Positions 1-12,814 of a stretch of 64,000 bases of DNA are shown here, piece by piece (position 1 is the first letter of the stretch; the number at the start of each line of letters is the position of its first letter). The stretch comes from Cryptomeria japonica (lineage: Eukaryota; Streptophyta; Pinopsida; Cupressales; Cupressaceae): positions 342,575,793 through 342,639,792 of the forward strand of contig NC_081408.1 of the NCBI RefSeq assembly GCF_030272615.1, given 5' to 3'. The notes beneath the pieces are model-generated. The model was not told where the DNA came from, ran no database searches, and worked only from the letters and a program-made list of their open reading frames with translations. Made by a program: the position numbers and the translations under genes.

Positions 1-1681
1 AAAACAAGGGGATGCCAATATTGTAAGTAATAGAGCAAATGAAAAGTCACATTCTCTATCCAAAAAGAATCGTTCAACCCTCCTGGTAGCTTAATAATAC
101 CAACTGGCCAACATCCTTTCATTCTACCACCATCTTTCCAAGAAAATGATACCCTCTTCTTCTCCATAAAAAAAGGCCATTGAGAGAAACCTTCAAGAAT
201 TAACCAAGAAAGGTTGTAGATGGAAATGGGCTTCCTTACAGCCTTGTTAGATCACCATATTCATGAGAAATGGTGACAACAATTATTAATCCACCTACTA
301 ATTACACTAGCTGTGGGTATGAAAAGATGCACACCAGCTTACTGTCCAAGTAAAAAGTTTATGTGGAGGCATTATCAAAAGAAATAAAGGATGCATGGCC
401 CAAAACAGACATGTCCATCCTTCCTAATGGATGGAAGGATTGCAAAAAAAAACCACTATTAATGTCATTACAAGGTGTCCCAGAGGGGTGATGTTTTAGA
501 AGGCATTTCATTGTGAAATGCAAGTGAATGATGCAACTTTATTGCCAAGATACTCATAGAATCCATTGGGATTTTTGTCCACTAACTCAGCAATGGAAAT
601 TAGGGGGTTTCCGTTCTCTAAATTCAGGCCTTGAGGGGTTTCATCCTCAGACTGAGTTTTGTATACATTTGACAATATTTATATATCTAAGTGTGCTAAT
701 TCCTTCAACTACAATTTGCGTTTATACTTGTGTGATCAATGTATACTTGTGTATGTGATCAATTAGGTTCTATTTGATGATGTTATTGTGTCTTTAAGGT
801 TTATTTAATTAAAGGGTGCATGAAACAAGTTTTAAATCCTTAAAAATCTCTAAATTTCTTGGTTTTTTCACTTGACGAGTCTGCGCAGAGTTTTTTTGCC
901 AAGTCCCCAGTCTTCAGTCAAGCCACCCTCACCAAGTCCACTCCAAGTCTGAGTCTCAGAACTACAGTAATTATATATTGATCTATGCATTAATATTGCT
1001 TTGGATTTGCCTTACATACAAAAACAAAACAAACAAAAAATGCATAAGAAACATGAAATTGAGCATACCTTCACTCAGTTGATAGGAAATGTATCCACTG
1101 ATATGCTAAACTATGATTGAAAAATCAGCAAGCAAGCTTCTGAGTGTCAAAATATCACTAAATACACCTGTATTAAAATGTATAACTTAGTTGCCTTGGG
1201 AAGGCGACAAAGATAAGTGTATCAAGAACAAGTAGTATTATAATTATTTTCTTTATGGAAATCTGCAAAAATTTACATATCACAAATTAGTGAAATGCCA
1301 CCTCTGAAAAAAACTCCTTCAAATCAAGATCTTACTCGTAAAATGACAATTTATATAGGCAAATTGGAAAGCTTTGACAATAAATACTTCTTTGGTAACT
1401 GTCGGTTTTAACTTCTAAGAGATAAAGATGTAGAACAATTGATGAGACACTACATAATAAATGAGACAGCCTCCAAAGGATTATTATAAATAATAACTCT
1501 GATTTACATATGGATGATGCTTGCAACTTTCTTTCTGAAATTACAACAAATATATAGATGTTTTTCTTTGTCCAAGTTTTTTAATATGTTATGATGATTG
1601 ATGGAACTTTTAAGCTCAGAATTTGGCTAATACAACACCATAATTGCCCATTTTGACAAAAAACTACTGGCTAAAATATTA
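1..1681. other. Unassigned AT-rich spacer
   Basis: I see no supported gene here. The longest open frames are under 80 codons, start arbitrarily, and show no recognisable domain on either strand. A pyrimidine-rich patch lies near 860-960. The composition resembles decayed repeat sequence, but I cannot assign it to a family by eye. Confidence 0.5.
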
Positions 1682-1778
1682 TATACAAAAGTATCGTAAT
1701 TATAAAACATCATATGTACACCAAGGTATTATACAAAAGTATTGTAATTATAAAACATCATATGTACACCAAGGTATT
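1682..1778. repeat. 48-bp tandem duplication
   Basis: Two almost identical 48-bp units lie head to tail, starting at 1682 and 1730. They differ by a C/T change in the first third. The unit contains ATAAAACATCATATGTACAC. This is a local duplication with no coding role that I can see. Confidence 0.85.
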
Positions 1779-1921
1779 ATGATAAAAAATGTCATTCCTC
1801 ATGAAGTCAGAAATTTCATACCCATGTAATTAAAAGGTTGAATTAGTAAATGACTAGAGTGACAAATTGTCAATGTGCATAGACTACACTTATGTGGAGA
1901 CCAAGCCGCTGTTTTCCCCAT

Positions 1922-3023
1922 TGTGATGTCCCCACTTTGAAATAGAATTTAATAATAAATAATAAAATTAAAATATTAAAATATTAAAAAAGTTAAATTA
2001 AAATATAAAAAATATAATTAAGATTTAATTAAGTTAATGAATAGTCAAAAGACATAAAATGAAAAGTTGTGACTCCCTCAAATATGAGATATAAAAGGGA
2101 GAAGAGAACCTCATTTGAGAGGGGGACAATTTGGAAAATGAGAAGTGCACATCTGATTTAAATAAGAAGTGCAGATCTGATTTTGAAAAGGTTGTGTCCC
2201 TTTCAAAAGGCAGAAAGAAAGAAGAGTTGCACTCTTTCAAAGGGTGCTAATGGTGAAAGGGTGTGTCTCTTGCCAAAGGACATACATGATGAAGAGGTGT
2301 GACCTCTCCCTCACATTGAGAGATATAAAGGGAAGGAATCAAAAGCATCTAGTGACATCACCATGGATCAAATGACATCAGAACTGTTATTAATTTGCAG
2401 GCAGTAACATCCTTGTTCTTGGTGGTATGCATGGGGAAGTACTTAATATGTATGCTTAATATATGAAGCCTGATAATGTTCTTATGCAAAATTTAATAGT
2501 AATATTAATTTAGACTGCAATATGTATGACAGTCGTACTTAATTTTATATATATTCATAATAAATGAGAAGTTAGTATACTTATAGTCTAAATCATCTAT
2601 TACTGTCAGTATTTAAGAAGATGGGGATGAGATGTTCCAAAGAGGGGCAGTCTAAATCCAAGCAATAGGTTAAGTCCCAAGGTAGGGTGGGGATCAACGA
2701 CCCATAAGCCTTGAGGGTATAGACCCAAGATAGGTAAGGGCTTGGATCTGTAAACTTTGAGGGAACCTATTGTATTTGGTCTCTAAGCGCTTTGGTAACA
2801 TACATAGACCCTTCTCCCTTAAACCTGAAGTAGTAGCAGGGTTTGATATCTATATTAAGAACTATGCATAATGAAATTAATCATCTAATGAGGAAAATAA
2901 ATAAGCATTTGTTAATAACTAATAAATTGAAGAATATCAATGACTGGCTTCATGATTAGCCTCTCAATCAATTTTAGTATCTTGAAATAGAATAATTGTG
3001 TTAATCAAGTAGGGGACATTACA
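1922..3023 (+). mobile_element. Solo LTR with CCCAT target duplication
   Basis: The block starts TGTGATGTCCCC and ends GGGGACATTACA, an 11/12 terminal inverted match of the TG...CA type. It is flanked by a perfect 5-bp direct repeat, CCCAT, at 1917-1921 and 3024-3028. This is the signature of an LTR left after unequal recombination removed the internal region. TATA-like boxes on the plus strand (TATAAAAG at 2090, TATAAAG near 2323) favour plus orientation. The length of 1102 bp is normal for a plant LTR. The superfamily cannot be read from a solo LTR, although a gag remnant lies just downstream. Confidence 0.9.
2090..2097 (+). promoter_or_regulatory. TATA box of the solo LTR
   Basis: TATAAAAG is followed by purine-rich sequence, about 170 bp into the LTR. 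A second candidate, TATAAAG near 2323, lies farther in and may be the true one. The assignment rests on position and motif only. Confidence 0.4.
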
Positions 3024-3059
3024 CCCATCTCCAAAAGGATCTAGCTCCTTGCTATTACT

Positions 3060-3400
3060 TCCATAAAGCATGCTTTTCAGGTTGCATTGAAGGTGGAGAC
3101 CACGCAACAAAAGGAACCTATAAAACCCAACCATTCTTTTGAATCCCAGAAAAGGAATGCATCTTCTAACCCTGCTAGATCCTCCTCCATCTCAGCCATT
3201 TCCTAATCAAAGAATATAAATTATTCAAAGACGGGCTCTACTAAAAGTTCAGCTTCTTCATTTGATAATGGAAAAAATATTGTGGTTATCACAAGTGCAC
3301 TGAACATTCCACCAAAGAATGTCATATGCTTAAGTTTAAGACGGCAACGACCTCTAGCTGTGCACAAACTACATAAATTATTCAATCCCAACACTTCTAA
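3060..3400 (+). pseudogene. Ty3/gypsy Gag zinc-knuckle remnant
   Basis: Translated on the plus strand with at least one frameshift, this stretch gives a Ser/Lys-rich linker. A compact knuckle follows at 3281-3322, spaced C-x2-H-x4-H-x4-C and ending in KECHMLK. The same unusual CxxH spacing occurs in the Gag of the element at 10838-18434 (CQFH...H...C), so the family is Ty3/gypsy of that general type. No capsid domain or protease is readable next to it. It immediately follows the solo LTR, but the TSD on that LTR shows the LTR inserted independently. Confidence 0.6.
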
Positions 3401-3468
3401 TTATGTTTTAGTTTTATCCTTTGTGCGACAACCAAGAACAAAGCAATATGTATTGTAGAACCACTCTT

Positions 3469-3666
3469 CAAATTAGAAGAGGATGACCCTAAGACCCAAC
3501 TAACCCTGAGACTAAAACTATAAACAAAATCTACAAGTACGCACACTATACAAGATTTCAAAGGGGGCAAATTAGAAGGGGATGCCCATAAGACCTAACT
3601 AACCCTAAGACTAAAACTATAAGCAAAATCTACAAGTATGCATACTATACAAGATTCAAAGGGGGC
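3469..3666. repeat. 99-bp tandem duplication with purine tract
   Basis: Two 99-bp units start at 3469 and 3568 and are about 90% identical. Each ends in a purine-rich CAAAGGGGGC block that resembles an LTR-retrotransposon polypurine tract. I cannot find a TG start of a 3' LTR directly after it, so the PPT reading is only a possibility. Confidence 0.8.
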
Positions 3667-6600
3667 TTTTCACTGAATGGAAATTACTATTTGATTATGT
3701 TTTTGTCTCAGATGCATGCACCGAACTTTTAATAATCATGCCTTGCAAATGAAATCTTCAGATATTAAGGAAAGCAAACTATGTGCAAATGAACAAACAC
3801 AACTTCCTATTGGCTAAAAAGAGACCAATATTCCATTACAACAAGATATTTGAGAGGAAAAACATATTGAACAACACACAAATTTAGGAGTAAACAACCA
3901 AACAACATACAAACTATCATTTAGACAGATATGTTTCATCAATACAAAGCTTGACTAAATTCAATCTTATTTTCATTTACTTTATGAAATTACAAATAGA
4001 AGTTTTACAATAATTGAATAACAGCTTTCACATCAAAAGCCCAGCGTCAACTAATATTCACAACTCGTGTCCTCAAAGCAATTATTTATAAGTTGACAAT
4101 AAAATACCCGCAAATGTATTGCTTCAAAGCGAACCTATCCGAACCTACAAAAAGCAGAAAGAAAACAACTTTAAAGCAAACTAATCCTAAAACAATTAAT
4201 AAAAAAATAAAGGCCTAAATTAGGCTCTTTTCCGTTGCCCATAAATAGAATGCTATGAATAGCCACTAAGGGATGCGACTACTGCTAAATATAACTTACT
4301 GCACATAAGTGACCATTTAAGAGTTTGAAGCAATCTGGCAAATCCTCTAAAATATCTTGAACCTTCCAGAGTATTTGAAAAATTCCAAATCCCTAACCAC
4401 GAAGAAACCAGTCACATCCCAGCATGACAACGTCCAATCCTTTGGATTTGAAGCCCTAATTTGGAAGTACTTGATGCCTTGAATCCAAAAGATCTCCCTT
4501 CTGCTAAAAATAACTCAGACTGAGAGATGAATTACTCTTCATTACTTATCCTAGGGTTTGGGTAAGAAAAAATTGAATATTCAGCCTGCTGGAAAGTGAA
4601 AGAGACCTTGAAAAAAGAAGGAACTTTCATATGGAAGCGTGCTACAGCAGAAAAAAACCAAGAAGAATACGATGGATTGAAGAATGCTGCTGCTGAAACT
4701 CTTCACATACTGCTGCTAGCCTTAAAAACCTTGAACTATGGTGCTGGAAATTACTTCACAAACCTTTAAGCATAAAGAAAAAGCCTTGCTCTCTGTGAAT
4801 CATAAAGGAAGTGTCATTTTGACTTTAAAATGATGAACAGCCAGCATATATAGTATATACATGCATTCAGCTTCACTCCTTGAATACTTTTATTGTATTT
4901 TTTTCTTTCAGGTATGACTAAAAATTCATGGTGGAATTCACTTAATGTTTTACCAAACTTTTATTACACCGAGCATAACTTTTATGTAGCAATGCCACCT
5001 CTAAAGTGTGCCTTGTGAATATGTTATCTATTTAAGAGCTTAGGCGCAAGAAACTAGTGACATTGCCATTGAAAACAGTACCTAACCCTCAAGGAACTTT
5101 CTTTCATGCTTGGTGTTTTTAACTTATGATTTTACCTTCCCAAAAGTGCACTTGTAGGAGAAATTGAAAGGTTGAACCAGTAGCAAATGTGCCAGAAGAG
5201 CCTGGAGATAACTAAGCAATCATGGCATGTTATGTGGTTTTTGGGTTTAAAATGCTTGGGTGCAGAACCAATTCACACAAATGAGGTTTCAACCTTTAAG
5301 ATTGCAGCTTCATTTCCACAAGGAATCAGGCAGCGTAATGTCATATTTCTTGGGGCCCAGCATTGACAAGGCAATCACTCAAGTCAAAACATTCAGCAAG
5401 GGCAAAGGATACTGTATTTTGAAGGAAGAAATGGGAGGATTCAGAGACAAGAAAAACTCCTTCAAAATCCTATGAGAATTAAACTTTTTTTTATGTGATT
5501 GCCAAAGCTGACATTTTCTTCTAAATAGCTTAATGTGCCTTTTCCTAGTAATATCGATGATAGATAATAAATAGCAATAAGTGCCAATGCCTTGGAAAGA
5601 AACAAAAAAAATCCCAGTTTCCATTTTCAATATGAATTGGATGCACCAAAGTCCTGGAACACAAGATTAAGTTAAAGGGTGACACACTCTTGTACTTGGC
5701 TTAGCATCTCAAATTATCAAAATTCAACTCCTAGCAGACATTAATCTGATGAAAACACCTGATCCTGTTTAGTTGATCAATATAATCAAAGACAAGGAGT
5801 AACAAGTAAGTTACAAGATAGGAGCAAGATTTCTGCCCATGGATCACTGGTCTTCGTATTGACACAGGTTATTAGTATTTGGGAGATGTTAAAGTAGATG
5901 GGTACAGCTGAAAGCACCTGACAAAGTAGTCCCAATTATAGTATCTTCGAAAGAAAAGGCAAGCCTCCCCAATAATGCACCTCTTAAGAGAGTGGTAAAT
6001 TGCAATCAAATAATTTAATTGATTAAACTACTTAAGGTTTTATTTTATTAATATTGGTAGAAAAATATGGAACAATTCCCAGGGTCTAGATAAGAGATTC
6101 ACGTTAACATATTTGATTCTTAATGGTTTTAGTCTTTTAGATATGTAAGTTTGCGATGACACCTTCCACTGTATAAGAGGCACACATGGAAAGAACAATC
6201 CAAAGGATCACAACCAAAAACACAGGCACAATATTTGAGGATTCCAACTGGTAAATTATTCATGTGATTTTATAAGAAAACCTTCACTCAATTAAGTGAT
6301 AAAGTAGGCTCACACAATTTCCATTGTCCAGAGCAAGAGCACACTGCCAAATGATAGAAATTCAGATGTCAAAGAAGTTGGAGCTCAGGAATTAGTCTTC
6401 ACAAAAAAAAATGAAAATAGTGATGAACATCAATTTATGATAGAGAAAGCTTCGGTATTAAATATTTCCAGATCACATGACAGTAAGGAAAGCATATCAT
6501 ATTGCCGTTGTCAATTTTTTAATCTAAGTCTTGAAGGTGATCACTTCTTGGATTGATGGAACAATTTTAGTTGGTTTACAGAATTAATTTAGTTTTCATA

Positions 6601-9539
6601 GGCCAATGTCTCTGCACCAGTCATATTTGTGTTAAACTGAGAAGATTTTGCCTTTTGCAAACATGATTTATTACTCAGTGTTAGGAAGACGAATGAACTG
6701 ACAATTGCTATCAAGTCAAAAGAGATTTAGAAAACTGATCAAAATTGAGGCAACTGGTTTCTTTTAAGGATACATGAGATTTAATTAGAACCTTTCAGGA
6801 TTTATAGAGTTGGTAACAGTACCCTAGTAATTAGCATTTGCCAGTAGGATTGAATTTGTAAGGATGCCAATAAAACGCTAAATGGATTTTAATTATTTAA
6901 ACATCCAAAGCTGTTCTAATGTCCAGAGATTCATAATGGTTTGAATCTTTGGGGTTGTTTGGGCCCTTTGGGGTTCTAGTTTTACGTGAGTACCTTTTAG
7001 TGGAAATTTAAAAAAAAAATGTTTTGGAGGTCAAGGCTCCAAGTTGATTAGGAACAATGCATGCTCTGTAAAAAAAATAGCAATAAAATTTATAAAGAAT
7101 CCCAAGTAAAATACAGACTTAAGGCAGTAAGAATAAAAATGTTCCCACAATTAACATCAAAGGAAAAACCTATATGAGATCATAAAAAGAAATCCAATTG
7201 CAAGATGTCCCACCAACACCCAAGATTAAAGGAAAACAAATGGTAATTTTTAGCAAATACAAAAAACTTGGCAACACTCTCATTACATAAATAAGAATGG
7301 ACGAAAGACAATTTTTTGTACATGTACATGCTTTTAAGTATTATATTACAGCAAAAGCCTCCTTTGCTATCTTTTTTTTCCTTCATCATTCATTTGAATA
7401 CAGAAATAAACCATAAATATTGAATGGAGTCTCATACAGAAATAAACCATATATATTGAATGGAGTCTCATTTCTAGAGCTTAGGAGATCAATCTTCACT
7501 ACATTAACACCCAAATCACACTCTGAGAAAAACACAGATGAGAATTATCTATCCCGGGACTGCTTATAGAAGCTAATAAATGCTGCTAGAATCTTTGCCA
7601 AACAGGTGAACAAACACCAACGAGAAATAAATCAGTGATTCTTCTTGTGCATAAAACTTATGCCCCACATGTACATATTAGTAATTAGTCTTTTTATGGA
7701 GTTTTCTGCACATCTTATTTCTACAAATGTAAAGAGTAAGCCCATTCATGTATATCTCATTGATCCAGATATACAGCATTACATAGAAATTTCAGAATAA
7801 ATTTCATATGCAAGTTTCAGAAACATCAATTGAGAAACTAGGAAACAAAAATCTTTAAAAGAAGCACCATGGGAAGCACATACATGCAGATTCTATAAAG
7901 AAATTAGATATACAATGTTGATATGAGTTCCCTATTGGCATTGCTTGATTTCTACCAACCATTAAAAGAAAATTCATAATCACTAATTTATCAGGTTTCT
8001 AGAACTGTTCAAAACTCTGTTCAGAAGAATTTTGAAAATTTCAACTGTGTGAAAAACATTTTATCAACTTTAAGTGGGATAAAAATCAACAAAACAAGGA
8101 GATAACAGACCCGATGCAAAGATTTTTCACAACTTAAAAGGCAGAATGAGGATGCTTGAATGTTCTGGTGCTGGTATAATGAATATTCCTAGATCTTCAA
8201 TCCAATACCAAAGAAAGTCTGTGAATGCTCTCAAGGTCGGACTTCGTGAAAATCACTTTAAAAAAAGGTTGCAATTAAAATACAATAACCAAAAAACTGA
8301 AGAGACTTACAGTGATTATATGTGACTCGCTCTTAGAGTAGCTAAACTGTGTTACTCAATTATATTCCCAAAAATTCTGTTTTTGTATTTGACTCTCCCA
8401 CACAAAGTAAAATAATAATCTATTACATCAAGATCGGCAGTTTCAAAGATGATACGCTAAACAACAACTGCCTGAGTAAGTAAATAGACCAATCAAGCTA
8501 GTAATTTGCGAATTTTTTTTTGTCTAAATAGACCAGTCAAGCTAGGAAAGATCTCTCCAACATGCCCCTCAAGAAATGTTTTTTCCTTTTCCAATTTATT
8601 GGCCTGTTCTTATTGTTGACCTGATGGCAAATGCATTAGGCACGTTAACTACCAGTTTATCAAGAGAGCACTGTGACCTACGATTAAAGTGTAACATATT
8701 AGTGGAAAATGTTTGTTATGCTACACATTAAGATCAAAGGATTCGAACATCAGCCCTCTACAATGCACATGTATTTGAGATCTCTTAGCTCTGCAAATAT
8801 ATTGCCTACTCATAGGAGCAAGAGAGTAAGCATCAAATTTTGTCAACCAACTTGCAATAAAATCTTATCTGTACTTAAAATATGCAGTTAAACTCTCATA
8901 AAAAACTTAGCTAAGGACGTTACCCGTGTGTCCTTGTGATCTGTATTGGCTGCCTAGTTTCCGTGGCTTAAACAATCCATGCCCACCGCTCCTTTCCTAT
9001 TCACCTCCTTCATAGTCGAAATAGGGCATTGAATGGTGCCGCTGCATTTAGGATTCGTCGTCTGAAATTCGTGAATAAGGAAAAGTGAGAATGCTCAGTT
9101 AATAAGGTAGAATGTACTTAAATTTTCCCTCAAGTGCAAAGATGCTCATGGATAATGTCACGCAGGTGCTTACAGGTAACACCCACAAGAAGCTTTTCAT
9201 CAAAGGGCATTTTTACGCTTTAATTTATCTTTTTATTTATTTTTTTGGTGCATGGAAAAACTTGAGATGCACAACGTTTATAAGTTACTCTAACTCTTAC
9301 CTTAGGTGTTGCATACTCATGATCCATATTTAGTGATGATGATATATGGACCCATCTAATTTGGTTCAATTTTTTTCTTACAAGTATTCTTTTGATTTTT
9401 TTTTAATGTAAGATTGACAACTTTAATTCTCTAGTCTTTATGTGTTTGTTGTAGCTACAATGTAGCTGATTTTTATATGCTTTAAGGTGGTTTAACATAC
9501 TAAGCTAGTGTTCATTAAGAAGATTTAGTTCATACATGT
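3667..9539. other. Long spacer without recognisable genes
   Basis: About 5.9 kb in which I recognise no protein domain on either strand and no terminal-repeat structure. TATA-like AT runs occur (for example near 4845). One relatively GC-rich patch sits at 8925-9085. The interval should contain the 3' end of the old Tat element whose integrase remnant begins at 9540, but its 3' LTR could not be delimited by eye. Confidence 0.4.
7398..7469. repeat. 36-bp tandem duplication
   Basis: Two copies of a 36-bp unit beginning ATACAGAAATAAACC start at 7398 and 7434 and differ at one or two positions. It is a local duplication inside otherwise featureless sequence. Confidence 0.85.
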
Positions 9540-10832
9540 TTCTTTCTAGTTTTGATTAGTAACGAGGTCATACAAGGATAGTAGCTTGAGCTCAACTAAC
9601 AAGATGGATCAAGTGTCAAATATGTGGGGATAAGGAGTTGCATCAATAGGTATATTAATACTAGTGTGATAGGCCCATAGGATAGGATAGAGCTACAAAT
9701 ACTAATCATGACCAACATTATTGATAATGTTTTTGAGGATTTTAATAAGTTCTTATTTGATTCCTATGCCTAGCCATTTCCTTTTGGGCAAGAGGGAGTG
9801 GACCAATTATGTTTGATGTGGAATTGGTCATAGAGGTCTTGTGCATTGTATTATTTGAAGTATTTTCCATTATTGGTGATAATGGTGAAAGGGATATCAT
9901 AATAGCATCATGTTTCATAGTGACTAATAATTTCCTATTCTTAATAGTTTCTTGGCTAGGACTATACTACTTGTGTATGCTCCACAAATGCCATCACAAA
10001 CTTTTGTTAAAGGTAAGTTTTTTCCTATGAATCCAAACATCAAAAAAGTGTCAACATAACTCCAACAAGAAAATTGTTACACTAATGAGGGTGAAATGAG
10101 ATGTGCGACGAATGAAGGATGTGCGTTGGTTAAATAAAAGGTTAGGTGGAAGGGCTAGAGAGTGAAGGTAAGTACGAATGTTGTGATACCAAGAGGAGTT
10201 AGGATTGATAATTCACATATCATTTCTAATTCACAAATATTGTATGTTGTATGAGTTTTACAACCAAGAACTAATGTTCTAGAATGTTGATGTGCATACT
10301 AAGGAGAGAAACAATGGTTGTCATTGCATTAGGTGCTCTATTATTAGCATGAGGTATTTACTAAAACTAAATACAAGTTAAATATTTTTCAAAACTTTCA
10401 ACCATTCTCTTGTATGAGATTAATTTATCATCCTTAGTTTGATATTCATCATTGAACTATTTGATGACAAGCTAGGAATAACCAGAAAATAATAGGTGTG
10501 TGACATTCTATTAAATTATGAGGTTGAGGCTTGAAAGTAAAGCTTTGTACTTGACAATATTATGGGTGCAAGGAAATCCAAGTTTAAATGTCTTTGGTAA
10601 TGAGGTAATCCTATGGTGTGACAAACAAGATTCCTACTCCCAATCTATGGGTGGTGAAGGAACCATCAAAACAGAGATTTCAATTAAGTGATTCTTCAAG
10701 AGTGATAATGGAATCCTATGGGAAGTTGATATTCAAAGGTTGGGTGTCTATAAGTGGCACTTTAGCCAAATGATTTTCTACCACTTGTCCCTTGATTTCC
10801 TTTCGATCAACATAGTCAATATGAAATTAATT
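9540..10832 (-). pseudogene. Tat-lineage gypsy: second RNase H and integrase remnant
   Basis: This is the left-hand part of an old minus-strand element. Reading leftwards from 10832, the pieces are the YVDRK linker that follows the first RNase H, then a second, archaeal-type RNase H. Visible motifs of the latter are FDGSF near 10660, GILFVTP, and the NDEYQTKDDKLISYKRM stretch near 10420-10470. Next come degenerate integrase pieces: an LAKKLLRIG zinc-domain fragment near 9990, a TNNGKYFK active-site region near 9890 and a GNG...SNKNLLK block near 9770. Tandem classical plus archaeal-like RNase H is diagnostic of the Tat lineage. Several stops and frameshifts show it is dead. It continues at 18440 beyond the element that interrupts it. 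Confidence 0.75.
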
Positions 10833-10837
10833 GGGAA

Positions 10838-11916
10838 TGTAATAGGGTGAAAAATGGTGAGGGGAGATCAAGTGGAAAACTTTACTCCCCTCAAAAGAGG
10901 AATGAAAGTTTCACAAAGGATTCCCTTCAATTTTTCACACATACATTCAAAAGAGGGGTTGAATTCACTAGATCCAATCCCCAATGGTAAGAGATTGAAT
11001 ACTAAGTGAATTGCAGTAAATTTGGGAAGTGTTAGGAAAGTAAATTAACCCTCTTTTGTAATAGACTAGTTGAATTAAGAAAATTGAGACTAAGTGCATA
11101 AATGACAGAGAAATGATTATATCTTGAGATAGAGATGCAGGATGAAGTTGTGCACTTGGAATTAGCAGTAGAATGTCGAGACGAAGCTTCCCTGCAAATT
11201 TGAGCAAAAGTTGCAGGGACCATGCGTAAGTTATGCACGGTCCTCCGAAAAATCCGCGCGTCGAAAAGGGTTTTTTCGTCTCTGAAAATGAAGCCTAAAC
11301 CTACAATTACAGTCGCGCACCTGCAACCTTTGTAGATGAATTTGCTTGAATGGGTATGAGAAATAGGATGTCTTGAATGTTTATAGAAATCTCCTCTTCA
11401 ATGGTTGAATCCTTGTTTTGAATGCAACACCTAGCCTTGAAAGGAGACTTGAAATGCTCAATTCTTGAATGAATGCTTGAATGCTTGATGCTTGATGATA
11501 ATGTCGCCTTGTAATTTCACCTTATGATTCACTTATCTTTGCTTATTTTTTCTTATTTTCGCTTATGCAAATAGGAGGGGATGTGCTCCTTATATACTTG
11601 CCAATTAGGGGTGTTTAGACAATTTCTCGTCTTAGGTCGACATAGGAAAACCTTTCCCGCTCAACAATTGACAAGCCCAATGCAAGGGGGAATCAAAGGG
11701 GGCCCAAAATAGGGCTAGGACAAGGGCACCACGCCCCTATCCTGCCCTAATTTAGGACAAGCAGCAGCAAAAAGGAAATGTAGAATGATGAAAAATGCAA
11801 GTTATTGATGTCTTGAGCATGTTTCAGGTCTCCGATTAGGCTTAGGGATTCGTCTGCTAATGCAAAGACCCAAATGCAGTCGAAAATTGCAAGGGTTGCA
11901 ATTTTATGACGCTACA
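10838..11916 (-). repeat. 3' LTR of the Gag-Pro gypsy element
   Basis: It is 1079 bp. On the element strand it starts TGTAGC and ends CCTATTACA. A TATATAAG box on the minus strand lies near 11595. It matches the 5' LTR closely from about 11160 to 11916 and over the outermost 75 bp, but the block 10913-11155 is unrelated to the corresponding part of the other LTR. Confidence 0.93.
11217..11243. repeat. 27-bp imperfect palindrome in the 3' LTR
   Basis: The block begins GGACC, ends GGTCC and has TAA-G-TTA at its centre, forming a near-perfect hairpin. Related copies sit in the 5' LTR (17773-17799) and in the leader (16580-16606). Substitutions between copies mostly fall in the stem. Confidence 0.7.
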
Positions 11917-11932
11917 TTTAGCCCCCACTTTA
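11917..11932 (-). promoter_or_regulatory. Polypurine tract of the Gag-Pro gypsy element
   Basis: On the minus strand this reads AAGTGGGGGCTAAA and directly abuts the 3' LTR start. Position and composition are those of a plus-strand primer in reverse transcription. The tract confirms the minus orientation deduced from gag. Confidence 0.85.
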
Positions 11933-12814
11933 GCGGGAGTATAAGCGTACGCCAATACTACCCGTAAAGTACAAGGAGACAAGATTGAAAGACTTTCACC
12001 ATGTCAAGGAGGCAAGATACACTAAACCCCCAGTGGACTAAGGATCTTACAAATTCGATTGACAAAGTAAAAGGGAAGATCAGGAGGGAGAACCATGACT
12101 GCAAGTAGTAAAGTTCCCCTCACTATGAGTCATGAAAAGAAAGGATACCAAAAATTACAAAGCAAAGCCAAGTTCACTAAGTGACTTTAAGTATCAAGAA
12201 AGGAAATATGAGTGGAGTGTATGCCCCCATGTTCAAGAGATCGTGCATGCCTTATCGGGAGCGATTGCTTTAAGGTAGGATACACTTAAGAGAGAGAAAG
12301 AGAGGGAGCACGTTATCGCAAGGATTTAGCCCCTAATCGAGGAATAAACCCAAGGATAATGAAAACAAAACACAAAGCACGAGGTGGCTTCGCTTTCCTC
12401 GGGGTCAATATACTGTATGATAACTCATGTATATATATGCATAGAATAGTCCTCATTCCCCCAAAAAAGAAAACCACCTTGGAAGAAAGGGAACACATGT
12501 GTCTTTTGAGTCAACATGAAAGAGACCAAAAGAGATCTCAATGCTTTGCGTCATCCTCAAGTAGAAATCACTAGGGACAACAAATAGAAGAATAGGGATA
12601 CACATAGAAGAATGGTCACAAAAGAGCAAGAAAGGAGAGAGGTAGAGGATCTACGGTACTAATACAGCTAGTCTAGCATGACATCCACCTCCCAATCTTG
12701 TTGATCATTATTTCGGGAAGGCGGGAAACACACCAGAGGAGCGGCATCGAGCACAACAGATGGAGCTATCACAAGATCCAAACAAGGACTATGTTCATAT
12801 GCTAAGTCACTTTG
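11933..12814. other. 3' untranslated interior of the Gag-Pro element
   Basis: About 0.9 kb between the protease C-terminal extension and the polypurine tract. No pol-derived domain is recognisable on the minus strand and no PMD-like passenger gene on the plus strand. A 71-codon plus-strand frame at 12359 lacks any recognisable feature. Confidence 0.6.

Noticed and set aside
3655-3666. Polypurine tract followed by a 3' LTR
   Set aside because: CAAAGGGGGC looks like a PPT, but no TG start follows directly and no matching LTR partner was found. The motif is part of a tandem duplication.
8925-9085. Possible first exon and promoter of a host gene on the minus strand
   Set aside because: The patch is slightly GC-rich, and an ATG-led reading of about 15 codons ends at a GGAG|GTGAAT donor-like site. 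No downstream exon with a recognisable domain was found, and the frame otherwise meets a TAG.
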